This document shows, piece after piece, positions 1 to 9,401 of a stretch of DNA of 64,000 nucleotides. This DNA comes from Calditrichales bacterium MX18-03. GTDB taxonomy: Bacteria > Bacillota > Clostridia > Lutisporales > Lutisporaceae. The position numbers and the translations under genes are program-made. How positions within the stretch are numbered: the stretch's first letter is position 1; every line of letters starts with the position of its first letter. The stretch is from the NCBI GenBank assembly GCA_021083345.1, contig JAJGRE010000002.1:868001-932000 (forward strand). The letters are read 5' to 3'. Below the pieces are notes generated by a model. It saw only the letters and a program-made list of their open reading frames with translations. It did no database searches and had not been told where the DNA came from.

Positions 1-519
<519 letters not shown>

Positions 520-1962
520 TCACATTTTGTGATCCATCACAGACTTCTTAGATTTAATGTATGCATACCCCTTAATCAGATCCTTTTTGTAAATAAAAAT
601 CATGATAAATATGACACCTAGCCCTGACAATAAGTTCAGATATAAGTTTGATGTGATTACTGAATACAACGCGTATAAAGAAATTAAAGCTAACATAAAA
701 TATGTTTTCTTCAAACCATAATTAACTTTAAAATAGAGCAATGATATTTGTGTTCTCAATGAGAAAAATACAATATATGCAAATGCCGTTGAAATTGCAG
801 CCCCTACAGCTCCATATTTAGGAACCAACACCCAATTTCCTAATATGTTAACTATGCAAGAAACACTAGCAATTAATATATGCCATTTAGGCTTCTTATA
901 AAAATTAATACCTATAACTGTAGTCTCAGAAATTGTATACAAAATTGGCATAAATGCTAGGAAAGGCATTATATCGGAAGCCTCTCTATAATTCCTACCT
1001 AGTAATAAACCTATAATGTCTTTACCTGCGATACATAGAATTGCAATAAAAAACATTGAGAATGATACTATTTTTGACATGTTCCCATAAAAGTCTCTAT
1101 TATTGGGGTCTTTTTCAAATTGCTCGTAGCACACAGGAGCCCAAAATGTTGAAAATGAAGTTTGTCCTACATTTACTAATGCAATGATTTTAAAAGCTGC
1201 TGCATATAACCCAAGTTCTCCAAGTGTACTCCAATGCTTAAGAGCAATTTTATCAAAAGACTGAAACAACCATGTTATTGACATAGTTAATACTAATGGA
1301 TATCCATACCTAATAATATCTTTATTACTGTGTGCCAATTCTGTCAAATAAAGATTTTTGGGATTCCAGTATTTCTTTCCATAAACAATAGCAAACATTG
1401 CCAAAGCCATTAAACTTATTACGGATGAATAAATAATAATCTCATAACTTGCTCCCATAAGGAAATATAGACCGATTAATACTAGTAAGCTCAAAGACTT
1501 ATTTATAATCTCTATTATTGAATATACGTGCCCATTCTGCTGCATTCGTATGACTAGTCTTCCATATCTATAAAGAGTTTGTGCTAACATTCCAAAGATT
1601 AACATTACTAATGCAATCAAATTCGTTTCTTCAAATAGAAAAAAAGAAATTGTCTCCCTAAATATGACAATAAAAACAGAAACTAGAACAGCCATAACTA
1701 ATGTAATTTTTAAGCAACTGTATAATAGTCCTCCCCTTTTTTCCTCGTTTTCTTCATAAAAAAACCTTACAAAAGACTGGTCTGTTCCAAGTAAAACAAA
1801 GATCATAGATATGTTTAGTACTAAAGTAAACATAGAAGCTTTACCAAAATCTTCCGGAATTAAAATTCTGGTAGTTATCATTGTTCCTAAAAAACCGATT
1901 ACTAAAGCTATCAAACTACCATAAGAGAATGACATAAACTTTCTTAGCAAATTGTACCCCAT
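520..1962 (-). CDS. Wzx-type oligosaccharide flippase
   Basis: This 480-residue protein is almost entirely hydrophobic, with roughly 12-14 membrane-spanning stretches from residue 10 to 460, and ends in a basic tail. The opening segment, with RKFMSFSYGSLIALVIGFLG and TTRILIPEDFGKASM, is the pattern of polysaccharide-transport proteins of the MOP (MATE/MVF) superfamily. Such flippases move undecaprenyl-diphosphate-linked repeat units from the inner to the outer membrane face. Its place near the end of a run of sugar-nucleotide and glycosyltransferase genes, with a separate Wzy-like gene, fits a Wzx/Wzy pathway. Substrate specificity cannot be read from the sequence. Base composition is very AT-rich compared with galE next door. 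Confidence 0.88.
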   Translation of the reverse strand: MGYNLLRKFMSFSYGSLIALVIGFLGTMITTRILIPEDFGKASMFTLVLNISMIFVLLGTDQSFVRFFYEENEEKRGGLLYSCLKITLVMAVLVSVFIVIFRETISFFLFEETNLIALVMLIFGMLAQTLYRYGRLVIRMQQNGHVYSIIEIINKSLSLLVLIGLYFLMGASYEIIIYSSVISLMALAMFAIVYGKKYWNPKNLYLTELAHSNKDIIRYGYPLVLTMSITWLFQSFDKIALKHWSTLGELGLYAAAFKIIALVNVGQTSFSTFWAPVCYEQFEKDPNNRDFYGNMSKIVSFSMFFIAILCIAGKDIIGLLLGRNYREASDIMPFLAFMPILYTISETTVIGINFYKKPKWHILIASVSCIVNILGNWVLVPKYGAVGAAISTAFAYIVFFSLRTQISLLYFKVNYGLKKTYFMLALISLYALYSVITSNLYLNLLSGLGVIFIMIFIYKKDLIKGYAYIKSKKSVMDHKM

Positions 1963-2011
1963 AATTCTTTAACCTCATATAAAAGCGCCATTTTTATTTA
2001 TCATATTACTT

Positions 2012-3127
2012 TCAATTTGAATAAAGATGGTAAATAATATCAGATATGTATTCAACATCATCCAAAGTAAGTTCACTATAAATTGGTAGAGTTAAAATAT
2101 TATCTGAAACCAACTTAGCATTTATAAGGTTACGCGAATCAAAATTGTAACATTTAAAATCACTAGTTAATGGATAAAAGTATTTTCTGGTAAAAATGTT
2201 AAATTCCTTTAATCTTTCGTATAACTTATCTCTATTTAATCCAAATTTCTTCTCATCAATTGTAACTGGAAAATAGGAATAATTATGCTTGACATTTTCC
2301 ATGTCCTCAACCAACCTAATGCCTTCCACATCATTTAATAATTCACGGTATTTATTAGTGATTTTTTTTCTTTTTTCAATTTGCTCTTCAATATACTTAA
2401 GATTTAATAACCCCATAGCAGCTTGAAATTCATTCATTTTTGCATTTAATCCAACTAGTTCAACATTTTCCTCATCTGCTATTCCAAAATTCTTATATTT
2501 GCTTAGTATTGGTTTTAACTCTGATTCTTTAAAAGATAAAATTCCACCTTCGATTGAGTGAAAAACTTTAGTTGCATGCAAGCTAAACATGGAAAAATCA
2601 CCATAGTTGCCTATCCCATTACCGTAAAGTTCTACTCCAAATGCGTGTGCTGCATCATATATTACTTTAAGGTTATACTCATTTGCTATTTGCTCTATTT
2701 TGATAATATTACATGGGTTTCCAAAAACATGGACAGCTAAGATTGCAGATGTTTTATCTGTTATCAGATCTGTTATCTTATTAGCATCTATATTAAACGT
2801 CTCTAGTTCAATATCACAAAAAATCGGAGTCAATCCATTCATAGTAATGGCATGAGTTGTAGAAGCAAACGTAAAAGGAGTTGTTATGACTTCTCCTTTT
2901 AATTCTAAAGCCTTTATTGCAATATCAAGCGCAAGATGCCCATTTGAAAACAAGCATGCATTGCCAATTTTTAAATAATTGCTCACTTTTTCCTCGAACT
3001 CATCATGTAATGGTCCGTTATTTGTTAACCACTTGCTTTCCCAAATGATATCAGTGTATTTATTAAATTCTTCCTTAGGAGGCAAGAATGGCTTAGTTAC
3101 TGTTATCTTATGACTGTTTATTTCCAT
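2012..3127 (-). CDS. DegT/DnrJ/EryC1-family sugar-nucleotide aminotransferase, VioA-like
   Basis: This is a PLP-dependent sugar aminotransferase of about 371 residues from the ATG at 3127; a TTG nine bases upstream is also in frame. Family landmarks are the SNGHLALDIAIKAL cofactor-phosphate region, VIYDAAHAFG with the PLP-contacting Asp, and SLHATKVFHSIEGG with the Schiff-base Lys. The IWESKWLTNNGPLHDEFE opening is like VioA-type enzymes that aminate dTDP-4-keto-6-deoxyglucose at C4. With rmlA and rmlB in the same operon and no rmlC or rmlD, the likely product is a dTDP-4-amino-4,6-dideoxyhexose. Whether it has the gluco (Qui4N) or galacto (Fuc4N) configuration cannot be told here. It overlaps the 3' end of the acyltransferase gene by about 20 bases, suggesting translational coupling. 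Confidence 0.88.
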   Translation of the reverse strand: MEINSHKITVTKPFLPPKEEFNKYTDIIWESKWLTNNGPLHDEFEEKVSNYLKIGNACLFSNGHLALDIAIKALELKGEVITTPFTFASTTHAITMNGLTPIFCDIELETFNIDANKITDLITDKTSAILAVHVFGNPCNIIKIEQIANEYNLKVIYDAAHAFGVELYGNGIGNYGDFSMFSLHATKVFHSIEGGILSFKESELKPILSKYKNFGIADEENVELVGLNAKMNEFQAAMGLLNLKYIEEQIEKRKKITNKYRELLNDVEGIRLVEDMENVKHNYSYFPVTIDEKKFGLNRDKLYERLKEFNIFTRKYFYPLTSDFKCYNFDSRNLINAKLVSDNILTLPIYSELTLDDVEYISDIIYHLYSN

Positions 3128-3692
3128 TGTTCTCAACTTCTTTCAATAAAAGTTCTTGCTCCAGTTCCAATAAGTTCTTCTTTCTCGCTTTTAATTCTTT
3201 GGCAGGAATTCCAAAATATATGGTCCATTCTTTAGTGTCTTTTGTTATCAAAGTCATAGCCCCAATTGAACTTCCCTCTTTTAATGTTACATTAGGAAGA
3301 ATTACACTGCTAGCACCTACAATAACATGTTTTTCTAATGTTACTTTCCCTCCATATATCTTCTTATATTCTGCGGGTACTGTTGGATTTGTCAAATACA
3401 TGCCGGTGTAATCATCACTTGAACTATATATTGTGACTCTTGATGATATTCCTGAAAAATCTTTCAACTCAATTCCATTTGATCCAAACAAAGCACTATA
3501 AGCTGCTATATGAACGTGGTTACCAATAACAATGTCACCACTTAGTATACAAAAATCATCAATTCTCACATTGCTTCCTATTTTTATTCTGTCAGGAGAA
3601 TAAATACTAGCTTTTTTACTAATCAGGACATTCTCACCAAACGAACTGAACCCAAATTTTTCTAATTCTACCCTACTATAAAAACTATCCAC
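3108..3692 (-). CDS. Left-handed beta-helix (hexapeptide repeat) acyltransferase
   Basis: This 194-residue protein is built of imperfect hexapeptide repeats such as IKIGSNVRIDDFCILSGDIV, IVIGNHVHIA and VTLEKHVIVGASSVILPNVT, the signature of trimeric left-handed beta-helix acyltransferases. A His in the GNHVHIAA turn is a candidate catalytic base. The gene lies between the WecF-like transferase and the aminotransferase, so it most likely N-acylates the 4-amino group made by the aminotransferase. This is by analogy with VioB and WecD roles; WecD itself belongs to the unrelated GNAT fold. O-acetylation of another sugar is the alternative. The start is a GTG one base after the upstream stop codon, with a GAGGG ribosome binding site inside the end of that gene. 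Confidence 0.82.
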   Translation of the reverse strand: MDSFYSRVELEKFGFSSFGENVLISKKASIYSPDRIKIGSNVRIDDFCILSGDIVIGNHVHIAAYSALFGSNGIELKDFSGISSRVTIYSSSDDYTGMYLTNPTVPAEYKKIYGGKVTLEKHVIVGASSVILPNVTLKEGSSIGAMTLITKDTKEWTIYFGIPAKELKARKKNLLELEQELLLKEVENNGNKQS

Positions 3693-3693
3693 T

Positions 3694-4755
3694 CTATCCC
3701 TCTTTTCGAAAAATATTCTCCCATACTTTCTTTATGTAGTCGTTATCAAAAACCATTCTTACCTTTTCTCTATCATTCAGACAATTTTCAATACTAATGA
3801 ACTGAGAAAAGCTCAACTTGCTAATATCCAAATAATTTGACAGACTTAAATCTAATTGATTTCTCAAGTAATCCCATGTACTTACATCGTTTCTTATATA
3901 TACTTTTTTCCCTAGATATAATAATGCAAAGATATTTCCTAAAGCCTGCTGTCTTTCATGCCCAAAAACTGCTATATGGATTGATGCTAGGTACCGTGTA
4001 TATTCTTCAGGTCTTAAAAAATTTAATAATGGTTTAAATTTCTCACCATAGACTTCTTTACCGTACTCAGCAACGCTAAGTGCATATTCACGGTTTCCAT
4101 ATGATAAAGGGGCATAAATGCATATATTTTCATTTTTATATTTACTTAGCAAATCTAGCATCTCAAAATGCCTATTATTCTTATCGGCTGAGTTTCCAAT
4201 TTGAATATTAATTATTCCGTTATTTTCTATATGTCTTTTTTCAATACTGTCTAAAAACTCCAGTTTTATAGGATTGATATAAATACCATGGTAATATTTC
4301 CCCTTAACACTATACCATTCCTTAGCAAGTTCATAGTCGCCCTTAACTAATGTCGTAATTTCTTGCATATTCTTGAAAATGAATTTCCTCATGACTTCGT
4401 ACAGCTTCGACTTGATACTTTTTCCCTTGCTTTCATAGCAATATAGGTCTCCGCCCCATACAATCCAGTTACATTTTTTTAAAAGCCATGGTTGAATAAA
4501 AAGTAGAAACACTAATTCCCTATTAAAGAGACTATGTAAAAAAATTCTTCTACATCTATACATCTCTTTTAGTAAAATCACTTTACTCCTTGGATTATTC
4601 AAAATTGCCTTCACATTCACTCTTGTTGTTAATTTTGCATCAATATTCTTTCCGGTTATAAGAAAAATGTGATCATCCATATTAAATAAATTATTTATGA
4701 AATCTATATACGATTCAGTGAACTTCTCATTAGGAAATATATGCAGATACTTCAT
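3694..4755 (-). CDS. WecF-family (GT56) 4-acetamido-4,6-dideoxyhexose transferase
   Basis: From the ATG at 4755 the protein has 353 residues, close to the usual WecF length. It begins MKYLHIFPNEKFTESYIDFI and has the IVWGGDLYCYE segment and a C-terminal HERQQALGNIFALLYLGKKV block that I associate with TDP-Fuc4NAc:lipid II transferases. The enterobacterial enzyme adds the third sugar, Fuc4NAc, to the lipid-linked common-antigen intermediate on the cytoplasmic side. A longer reading frame extends 21 codons upstream but would overlap rmlB; the 4755 start sits one base after the rmlB stop. Neighbouring rmlA, rmlB, aminotransferase and acyltransferase genes supply a matching donor sugar. The acceptor is unknown. 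Confidence 0.78.
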   Translation of the reverse strand: MKYLHIFPNEKFTESYIDFINNLFNMDDHIFLITGKNIDAKLTTRVNVKAILNNPRSKVILLKEMYRCRRIFLHSLFNRELVFLLFIQPWLLKKCNWIVWGGDLYCYESKGKSIKSKLYEVMRKFIFKNMQEITTLVKGDYELAKEWYSVKGKYYHGIYINPIKLEFLDSIEKRHIENNGIINIQIGNSADKNNRHFEMLDLLSKYKNENICIYAPLSYGNREYALSVAEYGKEVYGEKFKPLLNFLRPEEYTRYLASIHIAVFGHERQQALGNIFALLYLGKKVYIRNDVSTWDYLRNQLDLSLSNYLDISKLSFSQFISIENCLNDREKVRMVFDNDYIKKVWENIFRKEG

Positions 4756-4756
4756 T

Positions 4757-5851
4757 TCATCGTCCTTTATACATTTTCTCATAATACTCTTTATATTCCC
4801 CAGAAGCAACACTGTCAACCCAATTTTGGTTTTCTAAATACCATTCGACTGTTTTAACAATTCCTTCTTCAAATTTAGTCTCTGGATACCATCCAAGCTC
4901 ACATTTTATTCTAGTAGGATCAATAGCATACCGCTTGTCATGACCTTTCCTATCTTTAACAAATCTAATTAATTCGTAATTTATTTTTGACAACTCTGTT
5001 TTTAAAATGGTTTGATAGCTTGGTTTCTCTACCATAAAATTCTTAACGATATCTATAATAATTCTAACAATTTCTATATTCTGTTTTTCATTATGTCCAC
5101 CCACATTATAGACCATACCCTGTTTCCCCTTATGCAAAACCAAATCAATAGCTTTGCAATGATCTTTTACATAGAGCCAATCTCTAACATTTGTTCCATC
5201 TCCGTATACTGGAAGAGACCTGCCCTCTAAAACATTCTTTATAATTAATGGAATAAGTTTTTCTGGGAAATGGAAGGGTCCGTAATTATTTGAGCATCTT
5301 GTAATATTGGCTGGATATTTATATGTCTCTATATAGGCTTGCACAATCATATCAGCGCTGGCTTTTGATGCTGAGTATGGTGAACGAGGTCTTATCGGCG
5401 TATTTTCAGTAAAGTACCCCTCATTTTCTAGACTTCCATAGACTTCATCGGTAGATACTTGTACAAAGCGTACAGACTCTTTATAAACATCGTCGTCTAT
5501 CTGCCAATTTTTCTTGGAAATTTCTAAAAGGTTTTGCGTTCCAAGTATATTTGTTTGCATAAAAAGCTGGGGATTCTCTATTGACCTGTCAACATGCGAT
5601 TCAGCAGCAAAATTCACAACATAATCTATTTCTTCCTTTTCAAAAACAGCTTTAATAGTCTCTTGATCGCATATATCGCCTTTAATAAACACAACCTTAT
5701 CTAGCTCGGACTCCAGGTTGATAAGATTTCCTGCATAAGTTAATTTATCTAATACTATTAGTCTTATAGTTTCGTTATATTTATTGAGCATGTATTTTAC
5801 AAAATTGGATCCAATAAAGCCAGCCCCGCCAGTCACTAAATATGTTTTCAT
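4757..5851 (-). CDS. rmlB: dTDP-glucose 4,6-dehydratase
   Basis: RmlB converts dTDP-glucose to dTDP-4-keto-6-deoxyglucose in the cytoplasm. The start at 5851 gives MKTYLVTGGAGFIGSNFVKY with the NAD-binding motif at once, and an AGAGGTG site lies 7 bases before it. Ten further in-frame codons upstream are unlikely to be used. Other family landmarks are FAAESHVDRSI, VSTDEVYGSL, YSASKASADMIVQAY (catalytic Tyr-Lys) and TRCSNNYGPFHFPEKLIP. It has 364 residues, slightly longer than most homologues. It follows rmlA by 22 bases and precedes the WecF-like gene by one base. With no rmlC or rmlD in the window, its product is probably sent to the aminotransferase rather than to rhamnose. Confidence 0.95.
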   Translation of the reverse strand: MKTYLVTGGAGFIGSNFVKYMLNKYNETIRLIVLDKLTYAGNLINLESELDKVVFIKGDICDQETIKAVFEKEEIDYVVNFAAESHVDRSIENPQLFMQTNILGTQNLLEISKKNWQIDDDVYKESVRFVQVSTDEVYGSLENEGYFTENTPIRPRSPYSASKASADMIVQAYIETYKYPANITRCSNNYGPFHFPEKLIPLIIKNVLEGRSLPVYGDGTNVRDWLYVKDHCKAIDLVLHKGKQGMVYNVGGHNEKQNIEIVRIIIDIVKNFMVEKPSYQTILKTELSKINYELIRFVKDRKGHDKRYAIDPTRIKCELGWYPETKFEEGIVKTVEWYLENQNWVDSVASGEYKEYYEKMYKGR

Positions 5852-5873
5852 TTTCGCACCTCTTGATCCTGTA

Positions 5874-6743
5874 TTATGCAAGTTCTGAAATTTTCAAAAG
5901 ATATTTTCCATAGTCCGTCTTTATTAACGGCTGAGCCAGCTCGATCAATCTTGTTTTGTCAATTAATCCCATCCTATAAGCAATTTCTTCAATACACGCA
6001 ACATATAGACCTTGTCTGCTCTGGATTACCTCAACAAAATTGGAAGCCTCTAATAATCCTTTATGTGTACCAGTGTCGAGCCAAGCTGTTCCCCTACCAA
6101 AAATCTCAACATTCAGAATGCCTCTATGAAGGTATTCAATATTGACTGATGTAATTTCCAACTCTCCTCTATTTGAAGGACTTATACTTTTTGAGATTTC
6201 AATCACCTGATTATCATAGAAGTACAAGCCCGGTACTGCATAATTTGATTTGGGGTTGCTTGGCTTTTCTTCAATCGATAAAACTTGCTTTTCTGAGCTA
6301 AACTCAACAACTCCAAACTCACTTGGATTGCTCACATAGTAACCAAATACTGTTGCTCCACTTTTACGGTTTTGAGCTCTTATTAATGCATCAACCAAAC
6401 CAGTACCATAAAAAACATTGTCCCCTAGTATTAAGCATACATTGTCTTTACCAATAAAATTTTCTCCTAAAATAAAAGCTTCTGCAATTCCCTTAGGTTC
6501 TTTCTGAACTTTATATTCAAATATTAATCCTAGTTGACTCCCATCACCAAATAAGTCCTGATAGACTGGTAAATCTCTTTCTGTGGAGATTATAAGAATA
6601 TGATTGATTCCTGCCAGCATTAAAACAGATAGTGGATAATAAATCATAGGCTTATCATATATTGGTAATATTTGCTTCGAAATGGTTTTTGTAATAGGAT
6701 ACAATCTAGTTCCAGAACCACCAGCTAATATTATTCCTTTCAC
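5874..6743 (-). CDS. rmlA: Glucose-1-phosphate thymidylyltransferase
   Basis: This 289-residue protein makes dTDP-glucose from dTTP and glucose 1-phosphate. It starts [19 protein letters not shown], the nucleotidyltransferase signature, followed by [37 protein letters not shown] and [14 protein letters not shown]. Length and motif order are those of homotetrameric RmlA. The start codon is GTG at 6743 with a GAAGGTG site before it. About 150 bases separate it from wecC upstream, the longest gap among the sugar-nucleotide genes, and I saw no clear terminator or promoter there. Regulation in RmlA enzymes is usually by dTDP-sugar feedback, which is family knowledge, not seen here. Confidence 0.96.
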   Translation of the reverse strand: MKGIILAGGSGTRLYPITKTISKQILPIYDKPMIYYPLSVLMLAGINHILIISTERDLPVYQDLFGDGSQLGLIFEYKVQKEPKGIAEAFILGENFIGKDNVCLILGDNVFYGTGLVDALIRAQNRKSGATVFGYYVSNPSEFGVVEFSSEKQVLSIEEKPSNPKSNYAVPGLYFYDNQVIEISKSISPSNRGELEITSVNIEYLHRGILNVEIFGRGTAWLDTGTHKGLLEASNFVEVIQSRQGLYVACIEEIAYRMGLIDKTRLIELAQPLIKTDYGKYLLKISELA

Positions 6744-6893
6744 TTCAGCACCTTCTTTATATTACATAAATTATTTTTCTCTGACAGTTGTTGCTTTTAT
6801 CCCAGCTTGTCTTCCCGAGTTCTAGAAAATGTCGCAAATGAACTGAATTTACTCCTCAATAATGATCTTTTTTGTACTTGCAGCATGCTCTTT

Positions 6894-8138
6894 TCAAATT
6901 GTATTACCATCGCCAAGAAGGATATACCTAAAGCCACTCTCAATTACCTTTTCACGTGAGAAGAAGTTCCTTGTATCAAATAAAATCTTCCGGTCTACTA
7001 CTTTAGACAAGACGTCAAAATTTATTGTTTTAAAATGCCTGTGGTTAACTCCTAATACTACTAAGTCAGCATTATTGGATGCTTCATAGATATTCTTATT
7101 ATATTGTTCAATAAATGGGTCTACTATTTCAACCTCATATTTACTCTTCAGAATATCTATCAACTCAATTATTGGACTCTCTCTCATATCGTCTACATTA
7201 GGCTTGTAGGTACAACCTAAAATTACAATCTTTGATTCTTCAGGGACGATATCAGCAATCTTTTTTGCAACATATTCCGGCATACTGTCATTGGTCTTTC
7301 TTGATAGTTGAATTATTCTTGCTATCATAGGTGCTGCTTCAACTACAAACCATGGGTCTACTGCTAGGCAGTGCCCGCCTACACCGGGCCCTGGTTGATG
7401 TATATTTACACGTGGATGCTTATTAGCATAACTCACGACTTCCCATGCATTTAATCCCAAGTTCTCGCATATTACAGCAAGCTCGTTAGCCAAGGCTATG
7501 TTTACATCTCTATAGGTATTCTCCATAAGCTTACATAATTCGGCAGTTATAGAATCTGTAATATACATTTCACCTTTCACAAAAATACTATAAAGCTCTC
7601 TAGCCCTTATTGCTGATTCTTCAGTAAATCCACCTATAATTCTATTATTATGCTCCAATTCATGAATAATCTGGCCAGGCAAAACCCTTTCAGGGCAATG
7701 CGCCACATAGAAGTCCTTTCCCGCTTCAAGCCCGCTCTTCTCAAGAATAGGTACAAGCACTTGATCTGTGCACTTTGGTGATACTGTGGATTCTAATATC
7801 ACTAAACTGTCTTTTTTTAATACCGGAAATATACTTTCTGCAGCACTTATCACATATGAAAGATCTGCCTTCTTGTCTTTTGTAATAGGGGTTGGCACTG
7901 CAATAATATAATTCTCACATTCCTCAACTTTTGTACTTGCATTCAGCATTCCGCTTAATACGGATTGTTTTACAATTTGTTCAAGATAGGGTTCTTCAAT
8001 ATGAATTTTCCCTTCATTAATTGTATTGCAGATACTTTCATTAACATCAACACCCCTAACCTTTGTTCCATGGGATGCAAACATTGCGGCGGTTGGTAAA
8101 CCAATATAACCGAGACCCAAGATTGTAACTTCTTTCAT
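6894..8138 (-). CDS. wecC: UDP-N-acetyl-D-mannosaminuronate dehydrogenase (WecC family)
   Basis: This 414-residue UDP-sugar 6-dehydrogenase has the N-terminal NAD motif (MKEVTILGLGYIGLPTAAMF). The middle domain has YVAHCPERVLPGQ and KLMENTYRDVNIALANELA. The catalytic Cys lies in GPGVGGHCLAVDPWF at about residue 260, and the C-terminal domain carries ILGCTYKPNVDDMRESP. VNIHQPGPGVGGHCLAVDPW is the WecC form, oxidising UDP-ManNAc to UDP-ManNAcA, rather than the UDP-glucose dehydrogenase form. The partner 2-epimerase WecB is not in this window and would have to be encoded beyond position 1 or elsewhere. AAGGGGG precedes the ATG. It follows the GT4 gene by 12 bases. Confidence 0.92.
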   Translation of the reverse strand: MKEVTILGLGYIGLPTAAMFASHGTKVRGVDVNESICNTINEGKIHIEEPYLEQIVKQSVLSGMLNASTKVEECENYIIAVPTPITKDKKADLSYVISAAESIFPVLKKDSLVILESTVSPKCTDQVLVPILEKSGLEAGKDFYVAHCPERVLPGQIIHELEHNNRIIGGFTEESAIRARELYSIFVKGEMYITDSITAELCKLMENTYRDVNIALANELAVICENLGLNAWEVVSYANKHPRVNIHQPGPGVGGHCLAVDPWFVVEAAPMIARIIQLSRKTNDSMPEYVAKKIADIVPEESKIVILGCTYKPNVDDMRESPIIELIDILKSKYEVEIVDPFIEQYNKNIYEASNNADLVVLGVNHRHFKTINFDVLSKVVDRKILFDTRNFFSREKVIESGFRYILLGDGNTI

Positions 8139-8150
8139 AGATGAACCCCC

Positions 8151-9365
8151 TTAAAGAATTTTTTCTAGAGTATCACAAAGCTTCTTCGCAATAATATCTC
8201 GAGTGAAATTTGATTGAACATATGCTTGTCCCTTCTCACTCATCTCAAACCTTTTCTGTGGGTTACTGTATAGCTCTAAAATAGCTGTTTTCAACCCTTC
8301 ACTATCGCCAGGTTCAACTACAATTCCCCCCTGTGACTCTTTGAGAATTGTAGAAGACTCGCCCTTAGCACATAGGACTACGGGACAGCCAACTCCTAAT
8401 GCTTCATAAAGCTTTGATGGCACACTATCCTGAAGCTTGTCACTCTTTAACGGAACTATACTTACTCCTGAGTGTTTCAGAAAAGTAAAGATTTTCTCGT
8501 GTGTTTGCAATCCCAGGAATTCTATATTTTTAAGGCCGATTTTTCCCACTTTTTCTTCCAGTTCACTTTTTTCAACGCCGTCTCCAATTATTAAAAAGCG
8601 AATATCAGTATATGATTGCAACTTTCTTCCAACCTCAATTATGATGTCTAGGCCTTGCGCTAACCCAACAATACCAGCATATACAATATTAAAACTCTCT
8701 GTTAATTTGTGTCTCTCAATCAGTTCTTCATCAATTGGAAAATCCAGAAATTCTTTATCAAACCCGTTACTAATCACTTCAACTTTATCTTGATTATACC
8801 CTTTATCTAAAATCTTACTTTTTTTCATATTGGTAACAACTGTAATCAAATCAGCATTAGCATATAAAAACTTAGAAATACTATCCATCATTTTATAAAT
8901 TAAACTCTTAGTTGACAGCTCTTCCATTTCAGCAGCGATATCTGGCCAAATATCGCGGATATCAAACACAAACGGAATCCGTAAAATACGACTTAATATG
9001 TATCCCGATATACCTATGAAAAGGGGAGGGGATGAGGTTATAATAACATCATACCGATTCTTATTAAAAATAAAGAATAAGCATGAAAACATGAAACTAA
9101 TATAGTTCATTAATCTGCTGATTGTAGATTTTCTAGGACTAGAAAACATATAGTATCGATATACCTTTATTCCTTCAATCTCCTCTTCCATATATAGTTT
9201 CCTTTGGTATCCCTTGTGTTTAATACCAGAGGGGTAGTTGGGGAATCCCGTTACAACACTCACCTCGTGTCCAATTTTCTTTAGATTTGAGGATAACCCT
9301 GCTATTCTCTTTGTGGCAGGTCCTACTTCAGGGCTAAAATAGTGTGTCAAAAATAGTATTCTCAT
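8151..9365 (-). CDS. GT4-family glycosyltransferase, WbuB/WcaI-like
   Basis: This 404-residue GT-B glycosyltransferase starts MRILFLTHYFSPEVGPATKR and contains VSVVTGFPNYPSG, ITSSPPLFIG and FDIRDIWPDIAAEMEEL, features of the WcaI/WbuB group that add fucosamine or fucose-type sugars. The C-terminal donor site has SVPSKLYEALGVGCPVVLC, with the Glu pattern of family GT4, and GGIVVEPGDSEGL. It is cytoplasmic and membrane-associated; one hydrophobic stretch lies around residues 85-110 (LMNYISFMFSCLFFIF). It probably adds one sugar of the repeat unit to the lipid carrier; donor and acceptor are unknown. It lies between the heparinase-like gene and wecC. Confidence 0.87.
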   Translation of the reverse strand: MRILFLTHYFSPEVGPATKRIAGLSSNLKKIGHEVSVVTGFPNYPSGIKHKGYQRKLYMEEEIEGIKVYRYYMFSSPRKSTISRLMNYISFMFSCLFFIFNKNRYDVIITSSPPLFIGISGYILSRILRIPFVFDIRDIWPDIAAEMEELSTKSLIYKMMDSISKFLYANADLITVVTNMKKSKILDKGYNQDKVEVISNGFDKEFLDFPIDEELIERHKLTESFNIVYAGIVGLAQGLDIIIEVGRKLQSYTDIRFLIIGDGVEKSELEEKVGKIGLKNIEFLGLQTHEKIFTFLKHSGVSIVPLKSDKLQDSVPSKLYEALGVGCPVVLCAKGESSTILKESQGGIVVEPGDSEGLKTAILELYSNPQKRFEMSEKGQAYVQSNFTRDIIAKKLCDTLEKIL

Positions 9366-9401
9366 AATTTCACATCCAAACCTAAATCATGCTCTTGTAC
9401 A

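Noticed and set aside
4757-6743. dTDP-rhamnose pathway
   Set aside because: Only rmlA and rmlB are present; rmlC and rmlD are missing, and an aminotransferase and acyltransferase are adjacent, so a 4-amino sugar fits better.
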